The translations under genes and the position numbers were made by a program. Shown here piece after piece: positions 22,959-33,452 of a stretch of 41,587 nucleotides of DNA. The stretch is taken from positions 1-41,587 of the forward strand of contig NZ_JAGSPI010000015.1 in assembly GCF_020381325.1 (NCBI RefSeq), read 5' to 3'. The stretch comes from Providencia vermicola. GTDB lineage: Bacteria > Pseudomonadota > Gammaproteobacteria > Enterobacterales > Enterobacteriaceae. The notes under the pieces were generated by a model. That model was not told the DNA's origin. It ran no database searches and worked only from the letters and a program-made list of their open reading frames with translations. Positions within the stretch are counted from its first letter, which is position 1. Every line of letters starts with the position of its first letter.

Positions 22959-23725
22959 GATAGTGCCCCCAAAAAGCTGGTGAGTGGGCTGGAAGCTTGG
23001 GCTTGTTGCTTCGGTGCCGCTAACCCACTTTGATAAGCCAGTTCAGCAGCCTCGACGGCAAGTTTAAAGGCTTTCGCCATTAAAATGGGTTGCTTGGCAA
23101 CGGCAATCGCGGTATTCACCAACACCGCATCAGCTCCCATTTCGATAGCCTCTGCAGCGTGGCTCGGCGCGCCAATCCCCGCATCGACAATAACAGGCAC
23201 GGTGGCTTGCTCGATAATAATCCGCAGCATCTCTTTAGTGGCTAAGCCTTTATTGGTACCGATAGGCGCACCTAATGGCATGACTGCTGCGCAGCCCACT
23301 TCTTCAAGACGGCGGCACAGTACAGGGTCTGCACTGCAATAAGGTAATACCACAAACCCTTCTTTGACAAGCTGCTCTGCGGCGAGCAGGGTTTCGATAG
23401 GGTCGGGTAATAAATAGCGCATATCAGGGTGAATTTCGAGTTTGACCCAGTTGGTGCCAAGTGCCTCTCGAGCAAGACGGGCAGCAAATACCGCTTCTTG
23501 GGCGTTTTTTGCCCCCGATGTATTGGGTAAAAGCTTTACGCCAAGCTCTTGAAGAGGTTGTAAAATACCATCATCCTGCCCACGCAAATTAATTCGTTTC
23601 ATGGCCATGGTGACTAATTGGCTACCTGAGGCTTGAATGGCATCTTGCATTAGCCTGGCATTGGCAAACTTTCCTGTTCCCGTAAATAGGCGTGATTGAA
23701 AGGTAAAATCGGCGATTTTTAACAT
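22955..23725 (-). CDS. thiG: Thiazole synthase ThiG
   Basis: ThiG condenses 1-deoxyxylulose-5-phosphate, ThiS-thiocarboxylate and iminoacetate into the thiazole phosphate of thiamine. The 256 residues equal E. coli ThiG. It starts [20 protein letters not shown]. The Schiff-base Lys is expected in NWVKLEI, and the phosphate-binding [25 protein letters not shown] region is intact. It begins 2 bp after the thiS stop and is coupled to thiH. Confidence 0.97.
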   Translation of the reverse strand: MLKIADFTFQSRLFTGTGKFANARLMQDAIQASGSQLVTMAMKRINLRGQDDGILQPLQELGVKLLPNTSGAKNAQEAVFAARLAREALGTNWVKLEIHPDMRYLLPDPIETLLAAEQLVKEGFVVLPYCSADPVLCRRLEEVGCAAVMPLGAPIGTNKGLATKEMLRIIIEQATVPVIVDAGIGAPSHAAEAIEMGADAVLVNTAIAVAKQPILMAKAFKLAVEAAELAYQSGLAAPKQQAQASSPLTSFLGALS

Positions 23726-23727
23726 TG

Positions 23728-23928
23728 TTAGCCCCCAGCGATAGCTTGAAATAACAAGATATTGTCTTGGTCATTAATGAGATGAGAATCCCACTGACTC
23801 TTTGGAATGATCACTTGGTTGATAGCCAGCGCGGTGCCAGCTGTGGAGCGGCCTAGCGTCTCAAATAACTGGTTGACAGTCAGCGGGGCATCAAGCGCCA
23901 TAGTTTGGTCATTAATTAGGATATGCAT
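23728..23928 (-). CDS. thiS: Sulfur carrier protein ThiS
   Basis: ThiS is a 66-residue ubiquitin-like protein, the same length as in E. coli. Its C-terminal Gly-Gly (FQAIAGG) is adenylated by ThiF and converted to a thiocarboxylate that donates sulfur to ThiG. I use the ATG at 23928 (MHILINDQT). Longer readings run into thiF and match nothing in ThiS. The gene overlaps the thiF end by 13 bp. Confidence 0.95.
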   Translation of the reverse strand: MHILINDQTMALDAPLTVNQLFETLGRSTAGTALAINQVIIPKSQWDSHLINDQDNILLFQAIAGG

Positions 23929-24674
23929 GTTTCTTCCCGACAAACTGGACATTGCAGCGAAGGTGTTAACTGCAAGGTGTTCCACTGTTGTTGTTTTCCA
24001 TCGAATAAGCGTAGTTTTCCGCTTAAAGATGAAGGCAACCCGACAAGTAATTTAAGGGATTCAAGTGCTTGCAGCGTACCGATAACACCAACGACAGGCC
24101 CTAATACTCCCGCTGTGCGGCAGTTTCGCTCGGGTTCATCTTGATCGGGGTAAAGGCAGGCGTAACATCCTGAACTAAACGGCGGTTCGAGCACCATCAG
24201 CTGTCCACCAAAGCCCACGGCGCTACCACTAACGAGTGGCGTGTTGGTCATGACACAGGCGGCATTGACGGCATGGCGAGTTGCCATGTTATCGCAGCAA
24301 TCAAGCACTAAATCGACCTGCTTGGCGAGTGGGATTAATGCCTCAACATCTAATTTTTGCACAATGGCTCGCGTTTTCACGAGCGGGTTGAGTTGATGAA
24401 GTCTCTTTGCGGCTAATCGGGCTTTTGGTTGTTCAATATCATCAGTATTGTAGAGCACTTGTCTTTGTAAATTAGAGACATGCAGGTTATCGTGGTCAGC
24501 GAGCCATAATTCGCCAACGCCTGCACCAGCTAAATAGAGGGATGCGGGAGAGCCTAACCCACCTAAACCGACAATCAGCACTTTGCTATTTTTCAGTTTT
24601 TGTTGCCCTTCAGGGCTAATGTCTTCAAGTAATAGCTGGCGGCTGTAACGCATGAATTCTTGGTCACTTAACAT
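23916..24674 (-). CDS. thiF: ThiS adenylyltransferase ThiF
   Basis: ThiF is an E1-like enzyme that activates the ThiS C terminus with ATP. The 252 residues (E. coli 251) include the nucleotide-binding VLIVGLGGLGSPASLYLAGAGVG (about 30-52), the LDCCDNMATRHAVN segment and two zinc-binding Cys pairs (CYACLYPD and CPVCREE). It lies between thiE (74-bp gap) and thiS (overlap), as in the E. coli operon. Confidence 0.96.
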   Translation of the reverse strand: MLSDQEFMRYSRQLLLEDISPEGQQKLKNSKVLIVGLGGLGSPASLYLAGAGVGELWLADHDNLHVSNLQRQVLYNTDDIEQPKARLAAKRLHQLNPLVKTRAIVQKLDVEALIPLAKQVDLVLDCCDNMATRHAVNAACVMTNTPLVSGSAVGFGGQLMVLEPPFSSGCYACLYPDQDEPERNCRTAGVLGPVVGVIGTLQALESLKLLVGLPSSLSGKLRLFDGKQQQWNTLQLTPSLQCPVCREETCIS

Positions 24675-24748
24675 GATTAAATTCCTCGAATTATCAACCG
24701 TGTGTCTATTTCACTAAATACACGGCTAATTATTTGATTGTGAATTAA

Positions 24749-27401
<2,653 letters not shown>

Positions 27402-27541
27402 TCACGGCTATGATGCAAAACGCACCAAGCGGGTTTATCGAAAGAAAGTTGCTTGTCAGGAGTTCGGAGGAGTAATAAAAAGACGTTGCGTTTAAATTTT
27501 CACCAAAAGGAAAATGGCAAAAATGGCGCTGAGTGATTACT

Positions 27542-27636
27542 CTTGTTCCCTTCGCGGGTATTAACCCGATCAGGTTCCGCGGATCCCGAATTAACGGTCT
27601 CAGCCTGATGCTATGCATACTAGGCACTCCGACAAG
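27542..27636 (-). ncRNA. TPP riboswitch (THI element)
   Basis: Read on the - strand, the element runs from CTTGTCGGAGTGCC through GGCTGAGA, GGGATCCGCGGAACCTGAT and GGTTAATACCCGCGAAGGGA to the closing ACAAG. These are the conserved P1, P2, P3 and P4-P5 parts of the thiamine pyrophosphate aptamer. About 160 bp separates it from the thiC ATG, room for an expression platform that hides the ribosome site when TPP is bound. The rest of the thiC leader shows nothing else. Confidence 0.96.
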
Positions 27637-27644
27637 AATTAATT

Positions 27645-27672
27645 AGTATAGAGAGCTTCCTGTGATTCTCAA
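27645..27672 (-). promoter_or_regulatory. Sigma-70 promoter of the thiCEFSGH operon
   Basis: On the - strand, TTGAGA (27667-27672) and TATACT (27645-27650) are separated by exactly 16 bp. Transcription would start about 7-9 bp further, right at the 5' edge of the riboswitch, which supports the assignment. Confidence 0.8.
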
Positions 27673-27680
27673 GCTTTTTC

Positions 27681-27800
27681 CTCGTCATTCTTCGCGCGAT
27701 AGGTGCGTTGGCCGCACTAAGCTACCCTAGTCACATACTTGTGTATGCTCCTAGGGATATCTTAGTTTGCCGCCTTCCTCTAGCACGAATAATTTAGAGG
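27681..27800. repeat. ERIC element (copy A), upstream of thiC
   Basis: About 120 bp resembling the enterobacterial repetitive intergenic consensus. The core GTGCGTTGGCCGCACTAAG, the central inverted pair around AGTCACATACTTGTGTATGC, then TCCTAGGGATATC and TTTGCCGCCTTCCT, match the ERIC pattern (GCGTTGGCTGCGC, AGTCACTTAC, ATGTAAGCTCCTGGGGATTCAC, TTGCCGCCTTCCTGC). It ends at AATTTAGAGG. It lies between the thi promoter and the phosphatase gene, and the rest of 27801-27873 shows no gene. Confidence 0.85.
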
Positions 27801-27873
27801 AACCTTTGAAAGGAAAGTTAGTTAAAACCTTAAAAATTAAAAATTAAAATCAAGGTTCGGATAACAATAAGGT

Positions 27874-28536
27874 TTATAAATTCCACTGATATTGAGGCCA
27901 ATTATTTTCATTGGCGGCTTGAAGAAGTCGAGGGTCGCCGTTAACGATAAAGGTTTCATCGGCGAATTGGCACATCGGGAGGTCGTTGGCAGAGTCGGTG
28001 TAGAAATACACATATGCATCGGTGATTGGCTGGTGGCGGATCCATTCTAATAGGCGTTTAACCTTACCTTCCTTAAAGGTTGGAATACCATCAATTTCGG
28101 TCGTATAGCAGCCATTTTGCTGCTTAATATCAATGCCCATGGCGACATCGGCATTGAGTTGAGCTGCGATCTTTTTGACAATAAATGAAACGGTTGCAGA
28201 GATCACAATAATCGGGATCCCCTTGGCGCGGTAGCGGGCGATCGTTTGACTCGCTTCAGGGTAGATCTTTGGTAAAACCACGCTTTGTACGAAATCATCC
28301 AGCCAGATATCCACTTGTTCCGTTTTGATATTGGCGAGGTTTTGCAGGTTAAAACGCAGGTAAGTCGGCATATCCAAAGTGCCTGCATTATACTGCGCCA
28401 TCATGGCTTTATCGGCTTCCACAAACTGTGGGTCACTGATGATTTGCTTATCCCACAGGTATTGTGTCCACAATACGCTGCTATCCCCTTGAATCAACGT
28501 ATCATCTAAGTCAAAAATGGCTAATTGGTTTTGCAT
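27874..28536 (-). CDS. HAD-IB family phosphatase (last gene of the transport operon)
   Basis: The 220-residue protein has all HAD motifs of subfamily IB: FDLDDTLIQGDSS (motif I, nucleophile Asp near residue 9), VISATVSF (motif II), a Lys in GKVKRLLEW (motif III) and YTDSANDLPM (motif IV). Relatives are SerB-like or CicA-like phosphomonoesterases. It lacks features of phosphonoacetaldehyde hydrolase (PhnX). It starts 18 bp after the ATPase gene (ribosome site AGGAATATA), so it is probably co-transcribed. It may remove phosphate from the imported or pre-cleaved substrate. The substrate is unknown. Confidence 0.8.
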   Translation of the reverse strand: MQNQLAIFDLDDTLIQGDSSVLWTQYLWDKQIISDPQFVEADKAMMAQYNAGTLDMPTYLRFNLQNLANIKTEQVDIWLDDFVQSVVLPKIYPEASQTIARYRAKGIPIIVISATVSFIVKKIAAQLNADVAMGIDIKQQNGCYTTEIDGIPTFKEGKVKRLLEWIRHQPITDAYVYFYTDSANDLPMCQFADETFIVNGDPRLLQAANENNWPQYQWNL

Positions 28537-28554
28537 TATATTCCTATCGTATGA

Positions 28555-29574
28555 TTAGCTAAATGCGCGAATTTCATTTTTATTAAACATTAACTCAAGG
28601 CGGGAGCCAGGTTCAAATAAACGTTCAGAAGAGCGATTGAGTAGGTCAACAGTCATATCTCCTACAGGGGTATTCACGCTATAACGAATAATATTGCCAA
28701 GTAACTGATGATCTAAAATTACGGCATCCACAGGGTGAGAAATATGTGTACCGTATTGGCGACCCGCTTCTTTCACATAAATAGATTCAGGGCGGATGGC
28801 GAGTGTACCCTGTAAATTTAACCCTAACATGGTATTGGCTTTGTGAGCATCCACCAAATTGTAGTGACCCATAAAACGAGCAACAAACTCGTTCGCTGGC
28901 TGGGTATAAATATTCTCTGCCGTATCACTTTGTACGATCTGCCCTTTATTCATCAAAAAGATCCTATCAGACATGATCATCGCTTCGTCTTGGTCATGGG
29001 TGACAAAAATCGTCGTTAGCCCAAGTTCCCGCTGAATATGACGAATTTGTTGGCGCAAATGCTTACGAATGCGCGCATCAAGGGCGGATAACGGCTCGTC
29101 GAGTAATAAAATTTGCGGTTTCATTACGAGCGCCCTTGCTAGGGCCACGCGTTGACGCTGACCGCCTGACAATTGGTGAGGAAATTGCTGCTCTTTACCT
29201 TGTAATTCAACTAGTTCAATTACTTCTGCAACGGCTTTGGTTCTTTCGTTACTATCAATTTTACGTATTTTTAAGCCGAACGCGATATTGTCTGCGACGG
29301 TCATGTTGGGGAATAGCGCATAGCTTTGAAACACCATGCCCACACCACGTTGTTGGGCAGGTTGGTGGGTAATATTTTTGCGGTTAATATAAAGTTCACC
29401 ATTATTAGGTTGCTCAAGGCCTGCAATACAGCGTAATAAAGTTGATTTCCCGCAACCACTTGGCCCTAATAGGGTGATAAATTCGCCTTTTTCAATGGTA
29501 AATTGAATATCAGTGAAGACCTGATTTGACCCGAAAGATTTTGTTAAGTTTTCAGCAATAACATAGCTCATCAT
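28555..29574 (-). CDS. ABC transporter ATP-binding protein (phosphonate/organophosphate-type import)
   Basis: A 339-residue ATPase of the spermidine/iron(III)/2-aminoethylphosphonate importer group. Walker A is GPSGCGKST (about 37-45), the signature LSGGQRQRVALARAL, Walker B ILLLDEPLSALD, and the His switch FVTHDQDEA. The C-terminal 100 residues form a TOBE-like domain (LAIRPESIYV). The ATGATG start overlaps the permease stop; AGGAG spacing favours the second ATG (29571). It energises the two permeases encoded just upstream. Confidence 0.9.
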   Translation of the reverse strand: MMSYVIAENLTKSFGSNQVFTDIQFTIEKGEFITLLGPSGCGKSTLLRCIAGLEQPNNGELYINRKNITHQPAQQRGVGMVFQSYALFPNMTVADNIAFGLKIRKIDSNERTKAVAEVIELVELQGKEQQFPHQLSGGQRQRVALARALVMKPQILLLDEPLSALDARIRKHLRQQIRHIQRELGLTTIFVTHDQDEAMIMSDRIFLMNKGQIVQSDTAENIYTQPANEFVARFMGHYNLVDAHKANTMLGLNLQGTLAIRPESIYVKEAGRQYGTHISHPVDAVILDHQLLGNIIRYSVNTPVGDMTVDLLNRSSERLFEPGSRLELMFNKNEIRAFS

Positions 29575-30395
29575 TCATCTCCTGAACGATTTAAACGCAT
29601 TGCTAACCACGTCAGCAATAACGTAAATAAGAAGTAAGACATCACTAGTGCAGAAGTGAAGTGCCCACTGGTTTGGCGCATATTGAATAAGTAAATTTGC
29701 AGGGTCTCATAACGTGTTCCCACTAAAATATTGGCAAACACAAACTCACCCATCAAAAATGAAAATGAAATTAATAATGAAACCAACATGCCTTTGCGAA
29801 TATTTGGCAGCACAATCATCATGAAAGCGTTGAAGGTATTTGCCCCTAGCAAATGTGCCGCATCCATCAGATCATGTAAGTTAATCCCTTGAAAACTATT
29901 GGCGAGGGCGCGGTACATAAATGGCAGTGTGATGGTGAAATAGGTGCCAATTAAGATCCATGGCGTGCCCACTAACATAAATGGTTCATCCGCAAAAATT
30001 TGCAATAAACCGACGGACGATACTACGGGGGGGATTGCAAAAGGGAGGATAATCAATAAATCCATCAGCCCTTTTAGCTTGGGAAAGCGATAAAACACGG
30101 CAAATGTCATCGGTAAAATGACCAAGGTGCTGATTAACAGCGTGCCAAAACAGATAATCAAGGAGCGTCCAAATGCCATTAAAAACCGTGGGTCTTGCCA
30201 TAATTGCAGATACCATTTTATAGATAATGCATCGGGTAACACGGTTGCGCCCCAAGAACTGGCAATGGAATACACAAACGTAGCAATAATAGGCAGCGCT
30301 AATAAGCTGGCAACACTGATTAACACTAACTTATGAAACCATAATCCAGAGTTCTTATTGGTTATGATAGGGCTAATCACATTGTTATTTTGCAT
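29571..30395 (-). CDS. ABC transporter permease (PhnV-like)
   Basis: A 274-residue inner-membrane protein with about six membrane segments and the EAA-loop motif DAAHLLGANTFNAFMMIVLP (about residues 176-195) that contacts the ATPase. It resembles the second permease of PhnSTUV/AfuB-type importers. Its start overlaps the end of the other permease by 11 bp (GGAG five bases upstream), and its stop overlaps the ATPase start. Confidence 0.88.
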   Translation of the reverse strand: MQNNNVISPIITNKNSGLWFHKLVLISVASLLALPIIATFVYSIASSWGATVLPDALSIKWYLQLWQDPRFLMAFGRSLIICFGTLLISTLVILPMTFAVFYRFPKLKGLMDLLIILPFAIPPVVSSVGLLQIFADEPFMLVGTPWILIGTYFTITLPFMYRALANSFQGINLHDLMDAAHLLGANTFNAFMMIVLPNIRKGMLVSLLISFSFLMGEFVFANILVGTRYETLQIYLFNMRQTSGHFTSALVMSYFLFTLLLTWLAMRLNRSGDE

Positions 30396-31290
30396 GGTAG
30401 CTCCGTTTGATTAACCAATGATGGATACCAGTGATAAACCCTAAGATAGCGATAAGCAGGACAGATAACGCCGCCGCCATATTTGGCTCGAGGAATAAAT
30501 CACCAGACACTAAACTGGCAATACGTATGGTCACAAGGTTGTAGTTACCGCTGGTTAACGCATAGGTACTGGCGTACGCGCCCATCGCATTGGCAATTAA
30601 GATAATAAAAGTGCCAAGTAAAGCTGGGGAAAGCACTGGAATAGCCACTTTCAACCAGTAGGTCAATTTGCTGGCCCCCATGGTTTTTGCCGCATCTTCC
30701 CACTCAGGTTTGAGGGCATCAAAGGCAGGGTAGAGCAACAATACACCGAGTGGAATTTGAAAATAGACATAAAGCAGCATTAACCCGCTGGCGCTGTAGA
30801 TATTAAAATCTTCGATAATTCCCCACGCTTTGAGCTGCAAAGTGATTGCGCCATTAAAGCCCAAAATAATGATAAACGCGAAGGCCAGCGGAACGCCGCT
30901 AAAGTTACTTGCCATGGTGGTGAATGAAATCATCATTCGGCGCACCTTGCCTTGCATCTTGTAGATAGAAAAGGCAGTAATGCTTGCGATAAGCAAACCG
31001 ATTAGGCTACAAATCAACGATAACCATAAGGTATTTTCGAAGGCTTGCAGGTAAAAATCATTGGTAAATATGTCGAGGTAATTACCTAAGGACCAGGCTT
31101 CTTCATAGATAAAACTGTTGATAAACACCCAAATCATCGGGGCGAATTGAAATAGGCCAAACAATACAAAAAAGGGCAACAAGAGTAATGCTGCGCGCCA
31201 ATGAAAACGGGCAAAGGTTTTTTTTAACATGGCCATTTTCCCCTGCTGTGGTTGGGCTTGCTCGTAGGGCGCAGTCAGGTCAGCCATCAT
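30385..31290 (-). CDS. ABC transporter permease (PhnU-like)
   Basis: The 301-residue protein has a cytoplasmic N-terminal stretch (about 1-30) followed by about six membrane segments and an EAA loop EDAAKTMGASKLTYWLKVAIP. It would form the channel with the PhnV-like permease. The ATGATG start overlaps the stop of the upstream phosphatase-superfamily gene by 4 bp, with AAGGAG placed best for the second ATG (31287). The tight overlaps through the cassette indicate one translationally coupled operon. Confidence 0.88.
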   Translation of the reverse strand: MMADLTAPYEQAQPQQGKMAMLKKTFARFHWRAALLLLPFFVLFGLFQFAPMIWVFINSFIYEEAWSLGNYLDIFTNDFYLQAFENTLWLSLICSLIGLLIASITAFSIYKMQGKVRRMMISFTTMASNFSGVPLAFAFIIILGFNGAITLQLKAWGIIEDFNIYSASGLMLLYVYFQIPLGVLLLYPAFDALKPEWEDAAKTMGASKLTYWLKVAIPVLSPALLGTFIILIANAMGAYASTYALTSGNYNLVTIRIASLVSGDLFLEPNMAAALSVLLIAILGFITGIHHWLIKRSYHAK

Positions 31291-32102
31291 GCATCTCCTT
31301 GTAATAATGCATCACACACAGGCTTGTCGAGCGGATCGATACCCAATAAACGGCAGACTGTGCCACAAATATCGGTTTGCTGAATATCACAAGGTTGATG
31401 AGCAAACTTTGAACCGATAACAAACAGCGGAACCAAACACTCTTCAGGAAGTGTGCCGCCATGGCTACGGTCATTGTTCATGCCATGATCGCTTGTGACA
31501 AGAATTTGATAGCCTTGCTCAATCCATGTTGGGATGTAATTCGACAAAATAATATCGGCATGGCGAGCTGCATTGCGGTATTGCGGTGAATCAAATCCGA
31601 ACTTGTGCCCTGTATCATCGATATTCATTGGGTGAATCAATAAAAAGTCAGGGTTAAATTGGCTACGCAAATATTCAGCATCCAGCAAGAGATGGTCATC
31701 GGGGTAGCTGTCTATTTGATAAAAGCAGCCGTGCTGAATAGTGAGCAATTCATCGTGCGTAAAACGGTCGCGAGTCGCCACGAAGGGTGCGCGGTTATAT
31801 AGCTCGCTTACCCAATAATAAGCGGCAGCTGCTGTGGTTTTACCCGCAAGACGTGCAAGAGAGAAAATGCTGTCAAAGTGGGATAAACGTACAATCTCAT
31901 TGTTGACGATCCCGCTTTTCACTGGTGGTATACCCGTTAAAATGCATTCATACAACGGGCGAGACATGGAAGGGAGTTCGCACTCTAATTGATAAAGTGT
32001 TGCGCTATCGGCTTTGATAAGTCCATTGAGATAGCCCATACACTGATGGGCTACTGAATAACTTAAACCGTCTAGGACAACAAGTATGACTTTTTCAGAC
32101 AT
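31287..32102 (-). CDS. Alkaline phosphatase superfamily phosphodiesterase/phosphatase (NPP / phosphonoacetate-hydrolase type)
   Basis: The 271-residue protein starts MSEKVILVVLDGLSYSVAHQ. All expected metal and nucleophile positions are visible: Asp in VVLDG, Thr in ILTGIPPVKSGI (nucleophile), Asp/His in IDDTGHKFG, Asp-His in TSDHGMNND and His in SHGG. There is no signal peptide, so it acts in the cytoplasm on what the transporter imports. Relatives cleave nucleotide diesters, phosphodiesters or phosphonoacetate, and I cannot tell which. I use the ATG at 32102, because the longer frame would overlap the binding-protein gene. It sits between the binding protein and permeases. Confidence 0.85.
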   Translation of the reverse strand: MSEKVILVVLDGLSYSVAHQCMGYLNGLIKADSATLYQLECELPSMSRPLYECILTGIPPVKSGIVNNEIVRLSHFDSIFSLARLAGKTTAAAAYYWVSELYNRAPFVATRDRFTHDELLTIQHGCFYQIDSYPDDHLLLDAEYLRSQFNPDFLLIHPMNIDDTGHKFGFDSPQYRNAARHADIILSNYIPTWIEQGYQILVTSDHGMNNDRSHGGTLPEECLVPLFVIGSKFAHQPCDIQQTDICGTVCRLLGIDPLDKPVCDALLQGDA

Positions 32103-32134
32103 CAGACTTTTATTCCTAAATTCAACAAATTCAA

Positions 32135-33187
32135 TTATTGCTGGTGGATCAGAACTTGTTGTTGCCACATTTTTGGTAAATTACGCGATGATTTTTCCCA
32201 GCCGTCAGCATCTTTAATTGGCTGAACATTTTTATACTGTTCTTCTGGTAGTAATTTTGCTTTAACATCATCAGGTAATGTCAGATATTGGGCGCGAATT
32301 GGACGAGCATAGCCTTCTGCCAGGTTCAACTGACCTTTATCACTGAAAATAAATTCACGTGCTAACTTGGCTGCATTTGGGTTTTTTGCAAATTTATTGA
32401 TGATAGTGGTGTAGCCAGAGATCACTGAACCATCGGATGGAATGACAACAGTAAAACGATCGCGGTTGATCTGATCGCGATAATTCAAGGCGTTAAAGTC
32501 CCATAAGATCCCAACTTCCACTTCACCTTTTTCAATATTTGCAACGGTAGGGTCATTTACAGAGAGGCGCTTTTGCTTTGCTAACTCAGCAAATAACTCA
32601 ATGGCAGGTTTAAGGTTATTTTCATCACCACCGCGGGCAAATGCAGCGGCTAAAACGGCATTATTGGCTTGTGCTGCAATACCAACATCACCTACGGTGA
32701 CTTTGTATTTGCCTTTTAACAAGTCATCCCAACTTTTTGGTGCATCTTTAACTAAGTCATTATTAATCATAAAGGCAATTGAACCGGTATAGGCTAATGC
32801 CCAGTGGCCGTCTTTATCTTTTGCCCAATCAGGAATTTGTGACCATGTGGTGGGTTTATAAGGCTGGGTGACCCCTTTTTGTACCGCTACAGGGCCAAAC
32901 GATGCGCCGACATCGCCAATATCTGCTGTTGCGTTATTTTTTTCGGCGGCAAATTTGGCAATTTCTTGTGCAGAACTCATGTCCGTATCTTGGTGTTTTA
33001 AGCCATATTGCGTGGCTAAATCTTGCCAAGTTCCTTTCCAGTTTGCCCAAGAATCAGGCATCCCAACGCTGTAAACTTGCCCTTCTTTTTTCGCTGCATT
33101 GATTAACTCTGTTAAATTAGCATCAGCAGCAAATGTCATACTGGATGCGGTCAGTGATAGTAAAATCGCAGGAACGATAGCTTTCAT
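32135..33187 (-). CDS. Periplasmic substrate-binding protein of the ABC importer
   Basis: 350 residues from the ATG at 33187. A signal peptide is clear: MKAIVPAILLSLTASSMTFA followed by ADANL, with cleavage after Ala20. The mature part (AAKKEGQVYSVGMPDSWANW, DIGDVGASFGPVAVQ, GKYKVTVGDVGIA, VGILWDFNALNYRD) resembles family-6 extracellular binding proteins that bind iron(III), phosphonates or sugar phosphates. A longer reading from 33289 adds only a hydrophilic stretch before the signal peptide and is not credible. It is the first gene of the operon, downstream of a Pho box. Confidence 0.88.
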   Translation of the reverse strand: MKAIVPAILLSLTASSMTFAADANLTELINAAKKEGQVYSVGMPDSWANWKGTWQDLATQYGLKHQDTDMSSAQEIAKFAAEKNNATADIGDVGASFGPVAVQKGVTQPYKPTTWSQIPDWAKDKDGHWALAYTGSIAFMINNDLVKDAPKSWDDLLKGKYKVTVGDVGIAAQANNAVLAAAFARGGDENNLKPAIELFAELAKQKRLSVNDPTVANIEKGEVEVGILWDFNALNYRDQINRDRFTVVIPSDGSVISGYTTIINKFAKNPNAAKLAREFIFSDKGQLNLAEGYARPIRAQYLTLPDDVKAKLLPEEQYKNVQPIKDADGWEKSSRNLPKMWQQQVLIHQQ

Positions 33188-33233
33188 TGTTTTCTCACTT
33201 TTGAGGAACGGTGAACCAGATTGGTTACTGAGC

Positions 33234-33278
33234 ATCCTAATTTTAATAAGTGACAGTGAGTTGACCGTTTTATGACAG
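33234..33278 (-). promoter_or_regulatory. Three-unit Pho box and -10 of the ABC importer operon
   Basis: Read on the - strand the sequence is CTGTCAT (33278-33272), AAAA, CGGTCAA (33267-33261), CTCA, CTGTCAC (33256-33250), then 10 bases and TAGGAT (33239-33234). The three heptamers fit the PhoB half-site CTGTCAT with exact 4-bp spacers (11-bp period). PhoB promoters typically have the box about 10 bp upstream of the -10 and no good -35, as here. The binding-protein ATG lies 46 bp beyond the -10. Confidence 0.8.
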
Positions 33279-33452
33279 TTTTTAGACATTTTAAGGGATG
33301 AATTGTCTAAAAAGTGTCAAAATTGACAGAGATAGGAAATGAAACAAACGTTTGAATGACATTGTGTCAAAGAAGTGTATTGTGTGATTCGAAACTGATT
33401 TTTTATCGACACCCTTTTTATCAACAACAAAAAGCCAATAAAGATAGATAAA

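Noticed and set aside
23929-23985. 19-codon N-terminal extension of thiS
   Set aside because: It lies inside thiF, and the 66-residue form from 23928 equals known ThiS.
27826-27857. AACCTT / AAGGTT pair as terminator of the importer operon
   Set aside because: Only a 6-bp stem with a 20-nt AT-rich loop. Too weak to call.
33188-33289. 34-codon N-terminal extension of the binding protein
   Set aside because: It would place a polar stretch before a clear signal peptide and runs across the -10 and Pho-box region.
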